Source: JAMXLO01 sp963791495 (GTDB lineage: Bacteria; Pseudomonadota; Alphaproteobacteria; Acetobacterales; Acetobacteraceae). Taken from it: a stretch of 64,000 nt of DNA. Location: assembly GCA_963791495.1 (NCBI GenBank), contig CAWBST010000014.1, positions 1-64,000 on the forward strand. The letters are read 5' to 3'. The translations under genes were made by a program, and so were the position numbers. Below, one piece after another: positions 52,340 through 59,883 of the stretch; position 1 is the first letter of the stretch, and each line of letters begins with the position of its first letter. The notes under the pieces were generated by a model. It was not told the origin of the DNA and did no database searches. It worked only from the letters and a program-made list of their open reading frames with translations.

Positions 52340-53291
52340 GCGCTGATCAATCTCGGCACTGGCGATGGCTGGTCCTGCTGCGCATGATCCAGGGTGTCTC
52401 GGTTGGGGGAGAGCTTACGGTCTCGATCGTGTATTTCGGCGAACGCAGCGCGGACCGCCATCGCGGAGCCAGCGCCAGCCTGAGTTTCGTGGGCGCGGTG
52501 GTGGGCACGCTGATCGGATCGCTGCTGATTGCCGTGCTGGACGATACCTTGCGCGCCGAAGCGATGCGCGCCTGGGGCTGGCGCATTCCTTTCCTGGATA
52601 GCGCGGCGCTGGGGGCGCGCTCGGGCTGGCATTGCGCATGGCGCGGCTGGAGGCGGTTGCCGAGCCGCTCTCGCGGGTCAGCCGCGTGCCTGTGATCGTT
52701 GCCTTCGTCACCGAGTGGCGCGCCATGCTGCTGGGGCTCCTTATCAGCATCCCGTCGGGCGCGGCCTACTATGTCGGCTTCATCTACCTGGTGACGTTTG
52801 CGCAGCAGGACGATGCGCTGCCGGCGGCGCAGGCAAACCTGGTGGTGACCGGCGGGCTGGTGACGTTGCTGTTCGGTGTGCCGCTGGCTGCGGTGCTCTC
52901 GGACCATGTGGGGCGCAGGCCGGTGATGCTGGCAGGCGTGATCGGCCAGGCGCTGCTGGCGTGGCCGCTGTTCGCCATCGCGACCGATCATCGTCCCTGG
53001 CAGTTGCGCGGCTGGGAGATCCTGTTCGCCATCGCGCAATCATTGGTGAGCGGACCGATGCCGGCGATGCTGGCGGAGCTCTTTCCCGCTGGCGTGCGCT
53101 GCACCGCGACGTCGATGAGCTACAACGGCGCGATGACCCTGCTGGGCGGCACCGGGCCGATGATCGTGGTGTATCTGATCGCGGTCAGTGGCGTTCCGAC
53201 GGCGCCGGCCTGGTATGTGATTGCGACCTCGATTGCTGCCGGCGTCGGCATTCTGGGCGCACGCGAACGGGCTGGTAGCGCGCTGATGTGA
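52340..53291 (+). pseudogene. MHS-type MFS transporter, N-terminally truncated and frameshifted
   Basis: The sequence picks up a metabolite:H+ symporter in the middle of helix 4: 'RWLVLLRMIQGVSVGGELTV' and 'FVGAVVGTLIGSLLIAVLDD', then breaks near 52600. It continues in another frame with 'RVPVIVAFVTEWRAMLLGLL', 'GAAYYVGFIYLVTFAQQDDA' and 'GVPLAAVLSDHVGRRPVMLA' to a stop at 53291. Helices 1-3 are missing and are not found upstream, so this is a true remnant of a carboxylate/osmolyte carrier. Confidence 0.8.
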
Positions 53292-53342
53292 GACGCGAAG
53301 GCGGAGGGGCCGCGCCGCGGCATCGTGACTGGAAAGAAATGG

Positions 53343-53393
53343 AACCGCAGATGAACGCAGATGAACGCGGTTGATTTGCGTGCATCTGCGGTT
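53343..53393. repeat. GCAGATGAACGCAGATGAACGC repeat hairpin
   Basis: Two tandem CAGATGAACG units (53348-53367) lie inside a larger inverted repeat: AACCGCAGATG (53343-53353) pairs with CATCTGCGGTT (53383-53393). This type of 'cgcagatgaacgcagatgaa' repeat is widespread in bacterial intergenic regions. It follows the MFS remnant. Confidence 0.55.
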
Positions 53394-53565
53394 ACATAAT
53401 TCTTGGCGTCGCGCGAAGGCCTGCCTCCGCGTTTCGCCCAACTTGTCCACACAATCCGCAAGGAAGCTTTGCGAGAGGCCGGGGAAACCATCTTGCGCAT
53501 TCGACATGTGCAGACGAGTTATACTAATCGACGGAATTATTGACTCGTCTGGCGCCCCCTCGTCA

Positions 53566-53640
53566 TGGCCGGCGGAGGCCGGCCATCCACGTCTTTCCTT
53601 GCCCTGTATCGACGAAGACGTGGATGGGGGTCAGGCCCCA
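53566..53640. repeat. Nested palindromic intergenic repeat
   Basis: The DNA reads CATGGCCGGC-GGAG-GCCGGCCAT and is followed by CCACGTCTT..., whose complement AAGACGTGG returns about 40 bp later (near 53618). The segment can fold into two adjacent hairpins. It resembles the mobile palindrome type also seen behind guaB (61411-61433). It lies just before the second toxin-antitoxin pair. Confidence 0.5.
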
Positions 53641-53711
53641 CCATGAGGATGGAACGGCTGGTACGTCACTGCAAACTGGTATTATCTGATCAGTCATGTC
53701 GGGAGCGGCAC

Positions 53712-53969
53712 TTGAAGGCTTGGCCGGTGCAGGACGCGAAGGCGCGCTTCAGCGAGATGCTCGACGCCTGTCTGCGCGACGGCCCGCAGATGGTGACAAG
53801 GCGCGGCACCGACGCGGCCGTGCTGGTGCCAATGCGCGAATGGCGGCGTCTGAAGGAGGTTGCTCGCCCGTCGCTAAAGGAGCTGCTGCTGACCGAGGCG
53901 GGCAGGGGCGACATTCCAGTTCCGCCGCGCGGCCGTCTGCGCCGGCGGGTGCCGCGTGCGCTGACCTGA
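53712..53969 (+). CDS. Phd-type antitoxin
   Basis: An 85-residue antitoxin: 'LKAWPVQDAKARFSEMLDAC' and 'GPQMVTRRGTDAAVLVPMRE' make the Phd fold; the C-terminus 'LLLTEAGRGDIPVPPRGRLR' is the toxin-binding part, more basic than usual. The TTG at 53712 with GGGAG upstream gives the family N-terminus (usually MKAWPVQDAKARFSE); an ATG at 53643 would add 23 unrelated residues. The toxin gene starts 9 bp after the stop. Confidence 0.85.
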   Translation: MKAWPVQDAKARFSEMLDACLRDGPQMVTRRGTDAAVLVPMREWRRLKEVARPSLKELLLTEAGRGDIPVPPRGRLRRRVPRALT

Positions 53970-53978
53970 CTTCGATTC

Positions 53979-54554
53979 ATGTATCTGCTCGACACGAACG
54001 TCGTGTCGGAGCTGCGGCGGCGCCCGCATGGAGCCGTCGTGGCTTGGCTGCAGGGTGTGACAGACGCGGATCTTCACATAGCTGCCGTGACGATTGGCGA
54101 GCTGCAGGCGGGCGTGGAGCTGACACGCGAGCAGGACCCCGGGAGGGCGGCCGAGATCGAAGCCTGGCTTGGGCACGTGGCGGACAGTTATAACGTGCTC
54201 CCGATGGATGCGCGGGTATTCCGGGCCTGGGCGCGGCTGATGCACCGTCGGTCGCGGGCACTGCTGGAGGATGCGATGATCGCCGCGACGGCGGAGGTCC
54301 ATGGGCTGATCGTCGTGACGCGGAACGTGCGTGATTTCGTCGGGCTGGGGGTGCGGACGCTGAATCCGTTCAGGCAAACGCGAGAGATAGATGACGGCAC
54401 TATAGGGGCCGACTGTTCGTTCGCTTCCCACTTTTCCGAGCAGATGATCTCGCCAACGAACTTCAGTGAACTTGGCGAGGCCATGAGGATAGCGTTGGTT
54501 GCTCGGCGCAGAGGATCGAGCGAACCTTCACTCTTCGGGCATGATGGTCAGTAG
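53979..54554 (+). CDS. PIN-domain toxin (FitB/VapC type) with extra C-terminal tail
   Basis: A PIN RNase: 'MYLLDTNVVSELRRRPHG' (first Asp), 'IAAVTIGELQAGVELTRE' (Glu), 'ALLEDAMIAATAEVHGLIVV' (Asp) and 'TRNVRDFVGLGVRTLNPF'. FitB-type toxins end at this NPF, near residue 131. Here the frame runs on for about 60 more residues ('RQTREIDDGTIGADCSFASH' ...) that do not look like a domain; a lost stop codon is likely. It forms a pair with the preceding antitoxin. Confidence 0.87.
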   Translation: MYLLDTNVVSELRRRPHGAVVAWLQGVTDADLHIAAVTIGELQAGVELTREQDPGRAAEIEAWLGHVADSYNVLPMDARVFRAWARLMHRRSRALLEDAMIAATAEVHGLIVVTRNVRDFVGLGVRTLNPFRQTREIDDGTIGADCSFASHFSEQMISPTNFSELGEAMRIALVARRRGSSEPSLFGHDGQ

Positions 54555-54600
54555 TTGACAGAAAGTCCTCAAAGCATGACGTTAAAACCAGAAAGAAGGT

Positions 54601-55079
54601 GTGCCGAAGATATTGAGGGACCACGGTATGCTCGAGACGACCGTGGATCGCGTGAAACTAGCCAATGATTTAGATATCAAGGTGTATAATGCTAAGTTTG
54701 GTCGGCCTAATGTGCAAGGTTTAGTTGCGCGGCGCAATGGGAAGACCTCAATCTATGTTAAAACCCCGCATGATATACCTGCCCGCAAGAGATTTACTAT
54801 TGCTCACGAGCTTGGTCACTTTCTGCTGCATCTAGCCGGTGGAGAAGGTGACTTCGTGGATGACGCCAACAATTTTCGCACGCCCGTGGACCCCGATGCC
54901 GCTTGGACACCGGAACGGCGACAGGAGTGGGAGGCAAATGCGTTCGCCGCCGCGTTATTGATGGATGGTAACCTCGTTGTTCGTAGGTGGCGTGAGGTTC
55001 CAGACGTTCGCGCTATGGCTAGCTTGTTCCAGTGTCCAGAGGCATGGCGCTTCGTCTCTCAGAGCTCGGTTGGTCGTGA
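54601..55079 (+). pseudogene. ImmA/IrrE-family metallopeptidase, frame broken near its end
   Basis: The zinc peptidase motif is seen in 'ARKRFTIAHELGHFLLHLAG', and the third ligand region in 'QEWEANAFAAALLMDGNLVV'. ImmA/IrrE proteins cleave phage-type repressors or act as stress regulators. It starts with GTG. At about 55037 the family's end 'RGMALRLSELGWS' moves to another frame that stops at 55077-55079; in the original frame the ORF instead runs to 55344. The usual partner XRE gene is not adjacent. Base composition is visibly lower in GC than in the core genes. Confidence 0.75.
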
Positions 55080-55437
55080 CGTCACCACTCCTCGGTCTCG
55101 CGATCGGTCAGCGAAATCGAGCTTCGAGAACGCAGCTCCCACCGTAGTCGGCGAGATCAAGCCTGGCGATCCGGATACGTGGCAACCTGGCAGCCTTGAC
55201 GAGTGGGTCGAACGAGAACGGGTCAGAACGTTTTTGACGGCTTGGACCGAACAGATGGCGCACGAACGCCGCCTGCGCTCGCTGTGTGCAGCGCTTATCT
55301 TCATCCTGGTTTCCGGGCATACTCGTCTCTCGGGGTCCTTATAGTCGAGGGCCGTGGCTACTTAACCCTGGACCCCTTGGCGCTTCGGCTTCTGATGCCG
55401 ACTGTGCTGGCGGAAATCTTCGGACTGGGTTATCTAG
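55080..55437 (+). pseudogene. 5' part of an ORF interrupted by the IS5-family element
   Basis: Upstream of the IS the sequence reads 'WQPGSLDEWVERERVRTFLT' and 'RRLRSLCAALIFILVSGHT' in one frame. A nearby frame carries 'VLIVEGRGYLTLDPLALRLL' and 'MPTVLAEIFGLGYL' up to the CTAG site. If the IS and one CTAG are removed, this last frame continues without stop into 'VAKYLFSQPLRHGLDTLVTG' and ends at TAG 56463-56465, inside the start of the next gene. The product would be a small membrane protein of unknown function. Confidence 0.4.
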
Positions 55438-56378
55438 GGCCTGTCATCAATTGAGCCAAACGACGCAGGCGACGAGCTGGACGGCAGCGAGAAAGTTCCG
55501 CGCGGTCTTCTCAAAACGAGTGGCGATGGCACGAAACTGCTTGATCTTGGCGAAGAAGTTCTCGATCAGATGGCGCGCCGCATAAAGCTCGCGGTCATAG
55601 CTGCGCGGCGAGGACCGGTTGTTTCGTGGCGGGATCACTGCGGTCTTGCCCGCGGCCGCCAGCGGCTCAAGCACGCGCGCATCGGCGTCGAACGCCTTGT
55701 CGGCGATCAGCGTATCAGCCTCCATCGTGGGCAGCAGGTGGTCCGCCCCCTCCAGATCGTGTGCCTCGCCGCCGGTCAGGAAGAAGCCGATCGGGTTGCC
55801 CAACGCGTCGACCAGGGCGTGGATCTTGGTGCTCAGTCCGCCGCGCGAGCGCCCGATCGCCTGGTCCTCGCCGGCTTTTTTTCGGCGCCGGCGCTGTGCT
55901 GATGGGCGCGCACGATGGTGCTGTCGATCATCGCATATTCGTTGTCGGCGTCCGCGGCGAGATGTTGAAACACTCGCTCCCACACACCGCTTTTGGCCCA
56001 ACGGCTGAACCGCAGGTGGACCTTTGTCCCGTCACCGAACCGCTCCGGCAGATCGCGCCATGGCATCCCGGTACGGTAACGGTACAGCACCGCCTCGACG
56101 AACAGCCGATTGTCCGCCGCGGTCACTCCGACCGAGCCGTCGCGTCCGGGCAATAGGTGCTTGATCCGTTCCCACTGATCGTCACGCAGTCCGAACCGCC
56201 GCATCGGTCAGCCCCCCAACAAGCTGACCGCCCATGAATTGAAGAAACCGCCGCGCCGGAATTGGTTACGTATCACCCGGCGCCGATTGACGGCTGAGTG
56301 TGGCAATCGGGACTTACCGACCCAATACGGTGTGTGGGTGGCGCCCACCGACCGAAACCGGCTAATTGATGACGGGCC
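55438..56378. mobile_element. IS5-family (IS427-like) insertion sequence
   Basis: A 941-bp element. Its ends are near-perfect inverted repeats: left GGCCTGTCATCAATTGAGCC, right (complement) GGCCCGTCATCAATTAGCC. It is flanked on both sides by CTAG (55434-55437 and 56379-56382), the YTAR-type 4-bp target duplication of this group. It carries one two-frame transposase on the minus strand. About 170 bp between the transposase start and the right end is unusually long for this group and holds no recognisable gene. Confidence 0.88.
55447..56204 (-). CDS. IS5-family transposase, two frames joined by programmed frameshift
   Basis: OrfA (56204 to about 55833) holds the N-terminus 'MRRFGLRDDQWERIKHLLPG' and the first catalytic Asp in 'NEYAMIDSTIVRAHQHSAGA'. 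The second frame continues 'GRSRGGLSTKIHALVDALGN', 'TLIADKAFDADARVLEPLAA' (second Asp) and 'ARHLIENFFAKIKQFRAIAT' (Glu of DDE). The frames meet at a run of seven A (GAAAAAAAGCC on the coding strand), a typical slippery site for -1 frameshifting in this group. The transposase therefore looks functional. Confidence 0.9.
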
Positions 56379-56415
56379 CTAGTCGCGAAGTATTTATTCA
56401 GCCAACCGCTCCGCC

Positions 56416-57297
56416 ATGGCCTCGACACCCTCGTCACCGGCGCGCGCCAACAGACTCGACCTTAGGCGCGCACTGAATGCGGTTTCGGATGTGGTCCAGA
56501 ACCGACCACCGCCGTTACGTGAGTTCGACCAGATACACATGAAGGTAGGCGACGTGGTCGTCTACGCCGAGTTTCTAGCCCGGAGATTAAATGGCCGGAA
56601 GGTCGTATTCGTTGGCGATGGCGACGCCATAGGCCTATCTATGGAATATCTCAAGAAGGAGGAGGTCATAGATTATGGCACGCGGCGTGTAGATATCCTG
56701 GACTTCGACGAGCGGGTGACAAATTCGGTGAATGAGTTTGCGCGGACAACCGAGTGCGAGGAGACCATTGGCGCCACGCTCTATAATGTTGTGGACCCTG
56801 TGCCTGACGAACTCGTGGAAAGCTTTGACGCCTTTCACATTAACCCGCCGTGGGGTCAGCACAACGAGGGGAGTAGCGTCCTGGTCTTCCTGCAGCGCGG
56901 TATTCAGATGACTCGGCCGACTGGCCGAGGCGTCGTCGTTATTGGCGATGATGAGGAGCGCGCATGGACCGGTCAAGTCCTTCAGCGGGTGCAGCGATTA
57001 GCTCTCGACCACGGCATGATAGTTGCAGAAATGCTACCTGCTTGGCACGAATATCACCTGGATGATGCGCCTGATCTGCGATCCTGTGCGATGCTGTTGC
57101 GAAAGGTCGGGCCACACTCCTTCACAAACGAACGACTTGGCGGCGATAGCTTGACCAACTTCTACGGCCGGACGGAAGGGGTACGCCCACGCTACGTTAG
57201 AGAGCGCAATCGCCTAAATCGTGGGATGGCCTTGAGCACCACATACAGCTTCGAACACTGGCAGGAGGAAGGTCGTGCGGCCCCCTGGAGACTTTGA
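56416..57297 (+). CDS. BpsA/DUF43-like Rossmann enzyme (aminopropyl- or methyltransferase type)
   Basis: A 293-residue protein related to the C-terminal domain of N4-bis(aminopropyl)spermidine synthase (PF01861, COG1568). The N-terminal helix region is 'LRRALNAVSDVVQNRPPPLR'. Motif I is 'KVVFVGDGDAIGLSMEYL' (GDGDAIG 67-73) and the acidic motif II 'RVDILDFDERVTNSVNEFAR'. The catalytic-type loop is 'SFDAFHINPPWGQHNEGSSV' with NPPW at 143-146, as in N-methyltransferases acting on amino groups of bases or polyamines. The archaeal winged-helix N-domain is absent. It shows no frame damage, its GC is lower than the core genes, and its end overlaps the next gene by about 25 bp. Confidence 0.7.
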   Translation: MASTPSSPARANRLDLRRALNAVSDVVQNRPPPLREFDQIHMKVGDVVVYAEFLARRLNGRKVVFVGDGDAIGLSMEYLKKEEVIDYGTRRVDILDFDERVTNSVNEFARTTECEETIGATLYNVVDPVPDELVESFDAFHINPPWGQHNEGSSVLVFLQRGIQMTRPTGRGVVVIGDDEERAWTGQVLQRVQRLALDHGMIVAEMLPAWHEYHLDDAPDLRSCAMLLRKVGPHSFTNERLGGDSLTNFYGRTEGVRPRYVRERNRLNRGMALSTTYSFEHWQEEGRAAPWRL

Positions 57298-57870
57298 TTC
57301 GATTGTGTTCATGAAGGTTGGACGGCATGCCGGGGAAACATTCGAAGATATAATAGTTTGAAGAATAAAATATACTGCCGCGGCAACATATTTTGGGGCT
57401 ACGCTGGCGGCACGATGCACCGGCTGACCAAGGTTCGACCATTCGCCCGGATGAGGATCCGAGAGGGGCATCGGATTGCTCTCGTAATGGAGGAGATCAT
57501 ATCCAATCATCCGGAAACCGAGGTCTTTGCGACCCAATACTCGATGGACGGGGAACTTTGGGAACCAATGCCGGAGGGGGTTAACGTCCGGGGATCGCGT
57601 TATGCCCTAGTGTTAGACGAAATTGAACCAGGGGATCTTACGTTTGACCTCAGCGAATTTCGTGTTGGAATCGGTCCGTCAGAGGGGAAGGTTGCATCGG
57701 ATTACATAAAGGGACGCGTCGACAAGGGGTGCCTGATCCACCGAGGCGCATCGAACGAGAGTGTTTCTGCCCGGATCGTCAGATCGAGGTTCACCGCGAG
57801 TTTACAGGAGCCTTACGCGGTTCTGCTTCGCAGCAGCAATGGACGGGGGTCAGACATAGTTGAGCAGTGA
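57273..57870 (+). CDS. Uncharacterised protein, FWG family member A (probably frameshifted near the start)
   Basis: From GTG 57273, overlapping the previous gene, the frame reads 'RPPGDFDSIVFMKVGRHAGE' and TFEDIIV, then meets TGA. If one T is restored in the TTT run at 57357-57359 it continues without gap as 'KNKIYCRGNIFWGYAGGTMH', 'LTKVRPFARMRIREGHRIAL', 'GSRYALVLDEIEPGDLTFDL' and 'FRVGIGPSEGKVASDYIKGR'. Otherwise a TTG at 57358 would start a shorter 170-residue form. The composition is AT-richer than the genome. No known domain was recognised, but it shares a pattern with the convergent gene at 57850-58596. Confidence 0.6.
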
Positions 57871-58596
57871 GTAGCTCGACTTGGTTTGGGTGTTGAGTTG
57901 CTTCAGCGCAGCGCCCCGAAGTTCTCGTGCGCAATCGATCCACGCTGACGTTTGCTCCCAATCTCGTCCCCCGTTTCCGTCGAGCTTTGACTGCTCCGCG
58001 TGTGTAAGCGGCACCGCTCCCGAGAGGCGGACTATTCCAAGTCCAACAAGGCCAGCCACCATGTCAATGCGGTAGGCTGGAGAACCACATTGCGTATCGT
58101 GCGACTTTCTCTCAACGACAGTGGTGACTTGAGAACTGCCGATCCGCGGGTTTGCGCTCCCAATATTCTGCAGCCGACGCACATCGAGATCACCGCGCGA
58201 TCGTCGCTCGACGCGTTCGCCTGAAAAACAAACGAGTGCGTAATGCGCCTTTTTGAGCCTTCCGTCCGTGTGGCCGCGGCCGATAGTCCCGGGACCGGAT
58301 TCGGCAATAGGCCGACAATGCGTCCATATGCAGGACGAGCCTGGGGGCAGCATCGGCTTTTTTCGGTTTGGCGCGCATACGGAAAATAAGACCAGAGTAT
58401 GTGGCTCACGTCTGCGCAGTCGCGCCAGCTTGTCCCCCAGCGAGTTCCCGATACCCCAAAGGAAAAAGCCACCAGTGGCTCTGCGCTCGGCGTCCTTGCG
58501 GGCCAGGATTGATGCGAGCTCTTGTCCCGACTCGGCCTGCATCTTTGTCCAGCAAAATGCACGTGGCCAATCTCTCCCAATGGCGGAATTCCCCAT
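57850..58596 (-). CDS. Uncharacterised protein, FWG family member B
   Basis: A 248-residue protein from the likely ATG (MGNSAIGRDWPRAF); the frame is open further upstream. Key segments are 'FCWTKMQAESGQELASILAR', 'ERRATGGFFLWGIGNSLGDK', 'LKKAHYALVCFSGERVERRS' and 'DLDVRRLQNIGSANPRIGSS' followed by QVTTVVER. It shows the same order as member A: K-(V/M)...G-E/Q...I-L/I..K, then G-F-F/W-WG, then Y-A-L-V, then a D-L...G...S...V tail. Both thus look like one family. It converges on member A with a 21-bp 3' overlap. Function unknown. Confidence 0.6.
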   Translation of the reverse strand: MGNSAIGRDWPRAFCWTKMQAESGQELASILARKDAERRATGGFFLWGIGNSLGDKLARLRRREPHTLVLFSVCAPNRKKPMLPPGSSCIWTHCRPIAESGPGTIGRGHTDGRLKKAHYALVCFSGERVERRSRGDLDVRRLQNIGSANPRIGSSQVTTVVERKSHDTQCGSPAYRIDMVAGLVGLGIVRLSGAVPLTHAEQSKLDGNGGRDWEQTSAWIDCARELRGAALKQLNTQTKSSYSLLNYV

Positions 58597-59047
58597 CCGG
58601 CCGTGTGCTTCACAATCCTGCGAATCCCATATTGACCGCCATATGCAGCGGCTGTGACGCCGATGCATTGCGCCCTGCTCCGATCGAGCATCATCTTCTG
58701 TCGGCCGATACAATGCCAACTTCATGCGTACCTGCCCCCGCCGAGTTGCTTAACCGACATGAGGGAATCACAGAAATGGGCGTGAGGGAATCGCAGAAAT
58801 GTTCGAGTTGCCAAGGACTGAACTCGCCGCTCGCTGCACAAGCACCCAGCCGGTGTGTGCGGCGCAGCATCGCTTACAGCTCATACCGCCGGTCGGATGC
58901 CGATAGCTCGCCGCGCGCTTGCGCGCTCCGCCTACAAGGCGCCGCCAAGTTACCGAATAGGTCGTCCCGCTCAAGGAGCCCGAACACAGACTGGCACCGC
59001 GTCGCCCTCGGGTGATACATACTTTGCTATATCAACTTGGAGGGACC
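58597..59047. other. Intergenic region with short direct repeats
   Basis: About 450 bp between FWG member B and the VapB gene. The only distinct structure is the 19-bp direct repeat at 58760-58801, described separately. A TTGCTATAT stretch at about 59024-59032 just before the VapB start could be part of its promoter. No credible ORF was found. Confidence 0.4.
58760..58801 (+). repeat. Two 19-bp direct repeats, 23-bp period
   Basis: TGAGGGAATCACAGAAATG (58760-58778) is followed by TGAGGGAATCGCAGAAATG (58783-58801), one mismatch in 19. Closely spaced terminal repeats of this size occur at ends of IS21-type elements, but no transposase is near. It could equally be a pair of regulator sites. Confidence 0.6.
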
Positions 59048-59253
59048 GTGGACGTGGCGAAGATCTTCTGGTCGGGCCGGTCGCAGGCGGTGCGGTTGCC
59101 CAAGCAATTCCGGTTCGGGACGGATCAGGTGCGCATCCGCCGGCACGGCAATTCGGTCATCCTCGAGCCATTGCGCAGGATTGGGCCTGGCTCGAGGCGG
59201 TTGTCGGCCCGCTCGATGCTGATTTCCCGCAGGCCGCGACCGATCGCCCTTGA
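59048..59253 (+). pseudogene. VapB-type antitoxin, frameshifted and without toxin
   Basis: From GTG 59048: 'VDVAKIFWSGRSQAVRLPKQ' and 'FRFGTDQVRIRRHGNSVILE', a typical VapB/AbrB-fold antitoxin. After an indel at about 59172 the C-terminal part follows as 'IAQDWAWLEAVVGPLDADFP' and ends at TGA (59251-59253). The expected VapC gene should come next, but no PIN-domain sequence is seen, so it is an orphan remnant of a toxin-antitoxin pair. Confidence 0.75.
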
Positions 59254-59341
59254 ACACCTCTGCCTCGGCAAGCATATCCTCCGTTAGCTCCAGGGATCGT
59301 CTGGGTCAGTCCAGCCACTCGAAACGTGCGTCTTCACTGGC

Positions 59342-59575
59342 ATGCGCATGCCGCGTCGAAATACTCCACCGAGCAGCGACGAAGCTGATCGCGTCATCAC
59401 GATGTACGTTGCTCCTCGGGTCACGGAGAGTAACCGGCCCGAGGATGTCGTCCGTGCCGAGGGCGAACCGGATGCGGCCGATCCCGAACGGCAGGCGCTG
59501 ATGGTCGAACTGCGGTCGATCCCTATTAACCAACGGATCGCAAACCGGATCGCCGTCTCGCTGAAAGGGCAATGA
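59342..59575 (+). CDS. Small hypothetical protein preceding a tandem repeat
   Basis: A 77-codon ORF, 'RMPRRNTPPSSDEADRVITM' ... 'TESNRPEDVVRAEGEPDAAD' ... 'LRSIPINQRIANRIAVSLKG' and stop. Its last 16 codons are encoded by the first unit of the 95-bp tandem repeat, and the following units preserve the same coding end 'NVSLKGQ*'. It has no recognised domain; acidic, probably disordered. Confidence 0.45.
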   Translation: MRMPRRNTPPSSDEADRVITMYVAPRVTESNRPEDVVRAEGEPDAADPERQALMVELRSIPINQRIANRIAVSLKGQ

Positions 59576-59790
59576 GACGCTCGCGAGACGCGAGCCTCCA
59601 CCCCGGCCGGTACCGCGCGGCTAACCAACGGATCACAGATCGAACCAACGTCTCGCTGAAAGGGCAATGAGACGCCCGCGAGACGCGAACCTCCACCCCG
59701 GCCGGCACTGCGCGGTTAACCAACGGATCACAGCTCGAACCAACGTCTCACTGAAAGGGCAACGAGACATCCCCGAGACACCCGACCCAT
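59527..59790. repeat. 95-bp tandem repeat, nearly three units
   Basis: Units start with TAACCAACGGATC at 59527, 59622 and 59717, exactly 95 bp apart; the third is incomplete. Each unit contains CTGAAAGGGCAA(T/C)GAGAC. Units 1 and 2 then carry the hairpin GCTCGCG-AGA-CGCGAGC (unit 1) or a weaker form (unit 2) and CTCCACCCCGGCCGG. The hairpin lies just after the stop of the small ORF, so the original unit may be its terminator region. The repeat ends about 95 bp before guaB. Confidence 0.8.
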
Positions 59791-59883
59791 AACCAGCCAC
59801 ACCGTAACAGCGCAGCCGCTTGCAGACTCCCCCCCACCCGCCTATGTGGGGCCGCCAAGGTAGCGGAAAGGCCCGTCCCGCCC

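Noticed and set aside
59527..59790. CRISPR array because of regular repeats
   Set aside because: The whole 95-bp unit is repeated, with no conserved repeat alternating with variable spacers; it is a tandem duplication.
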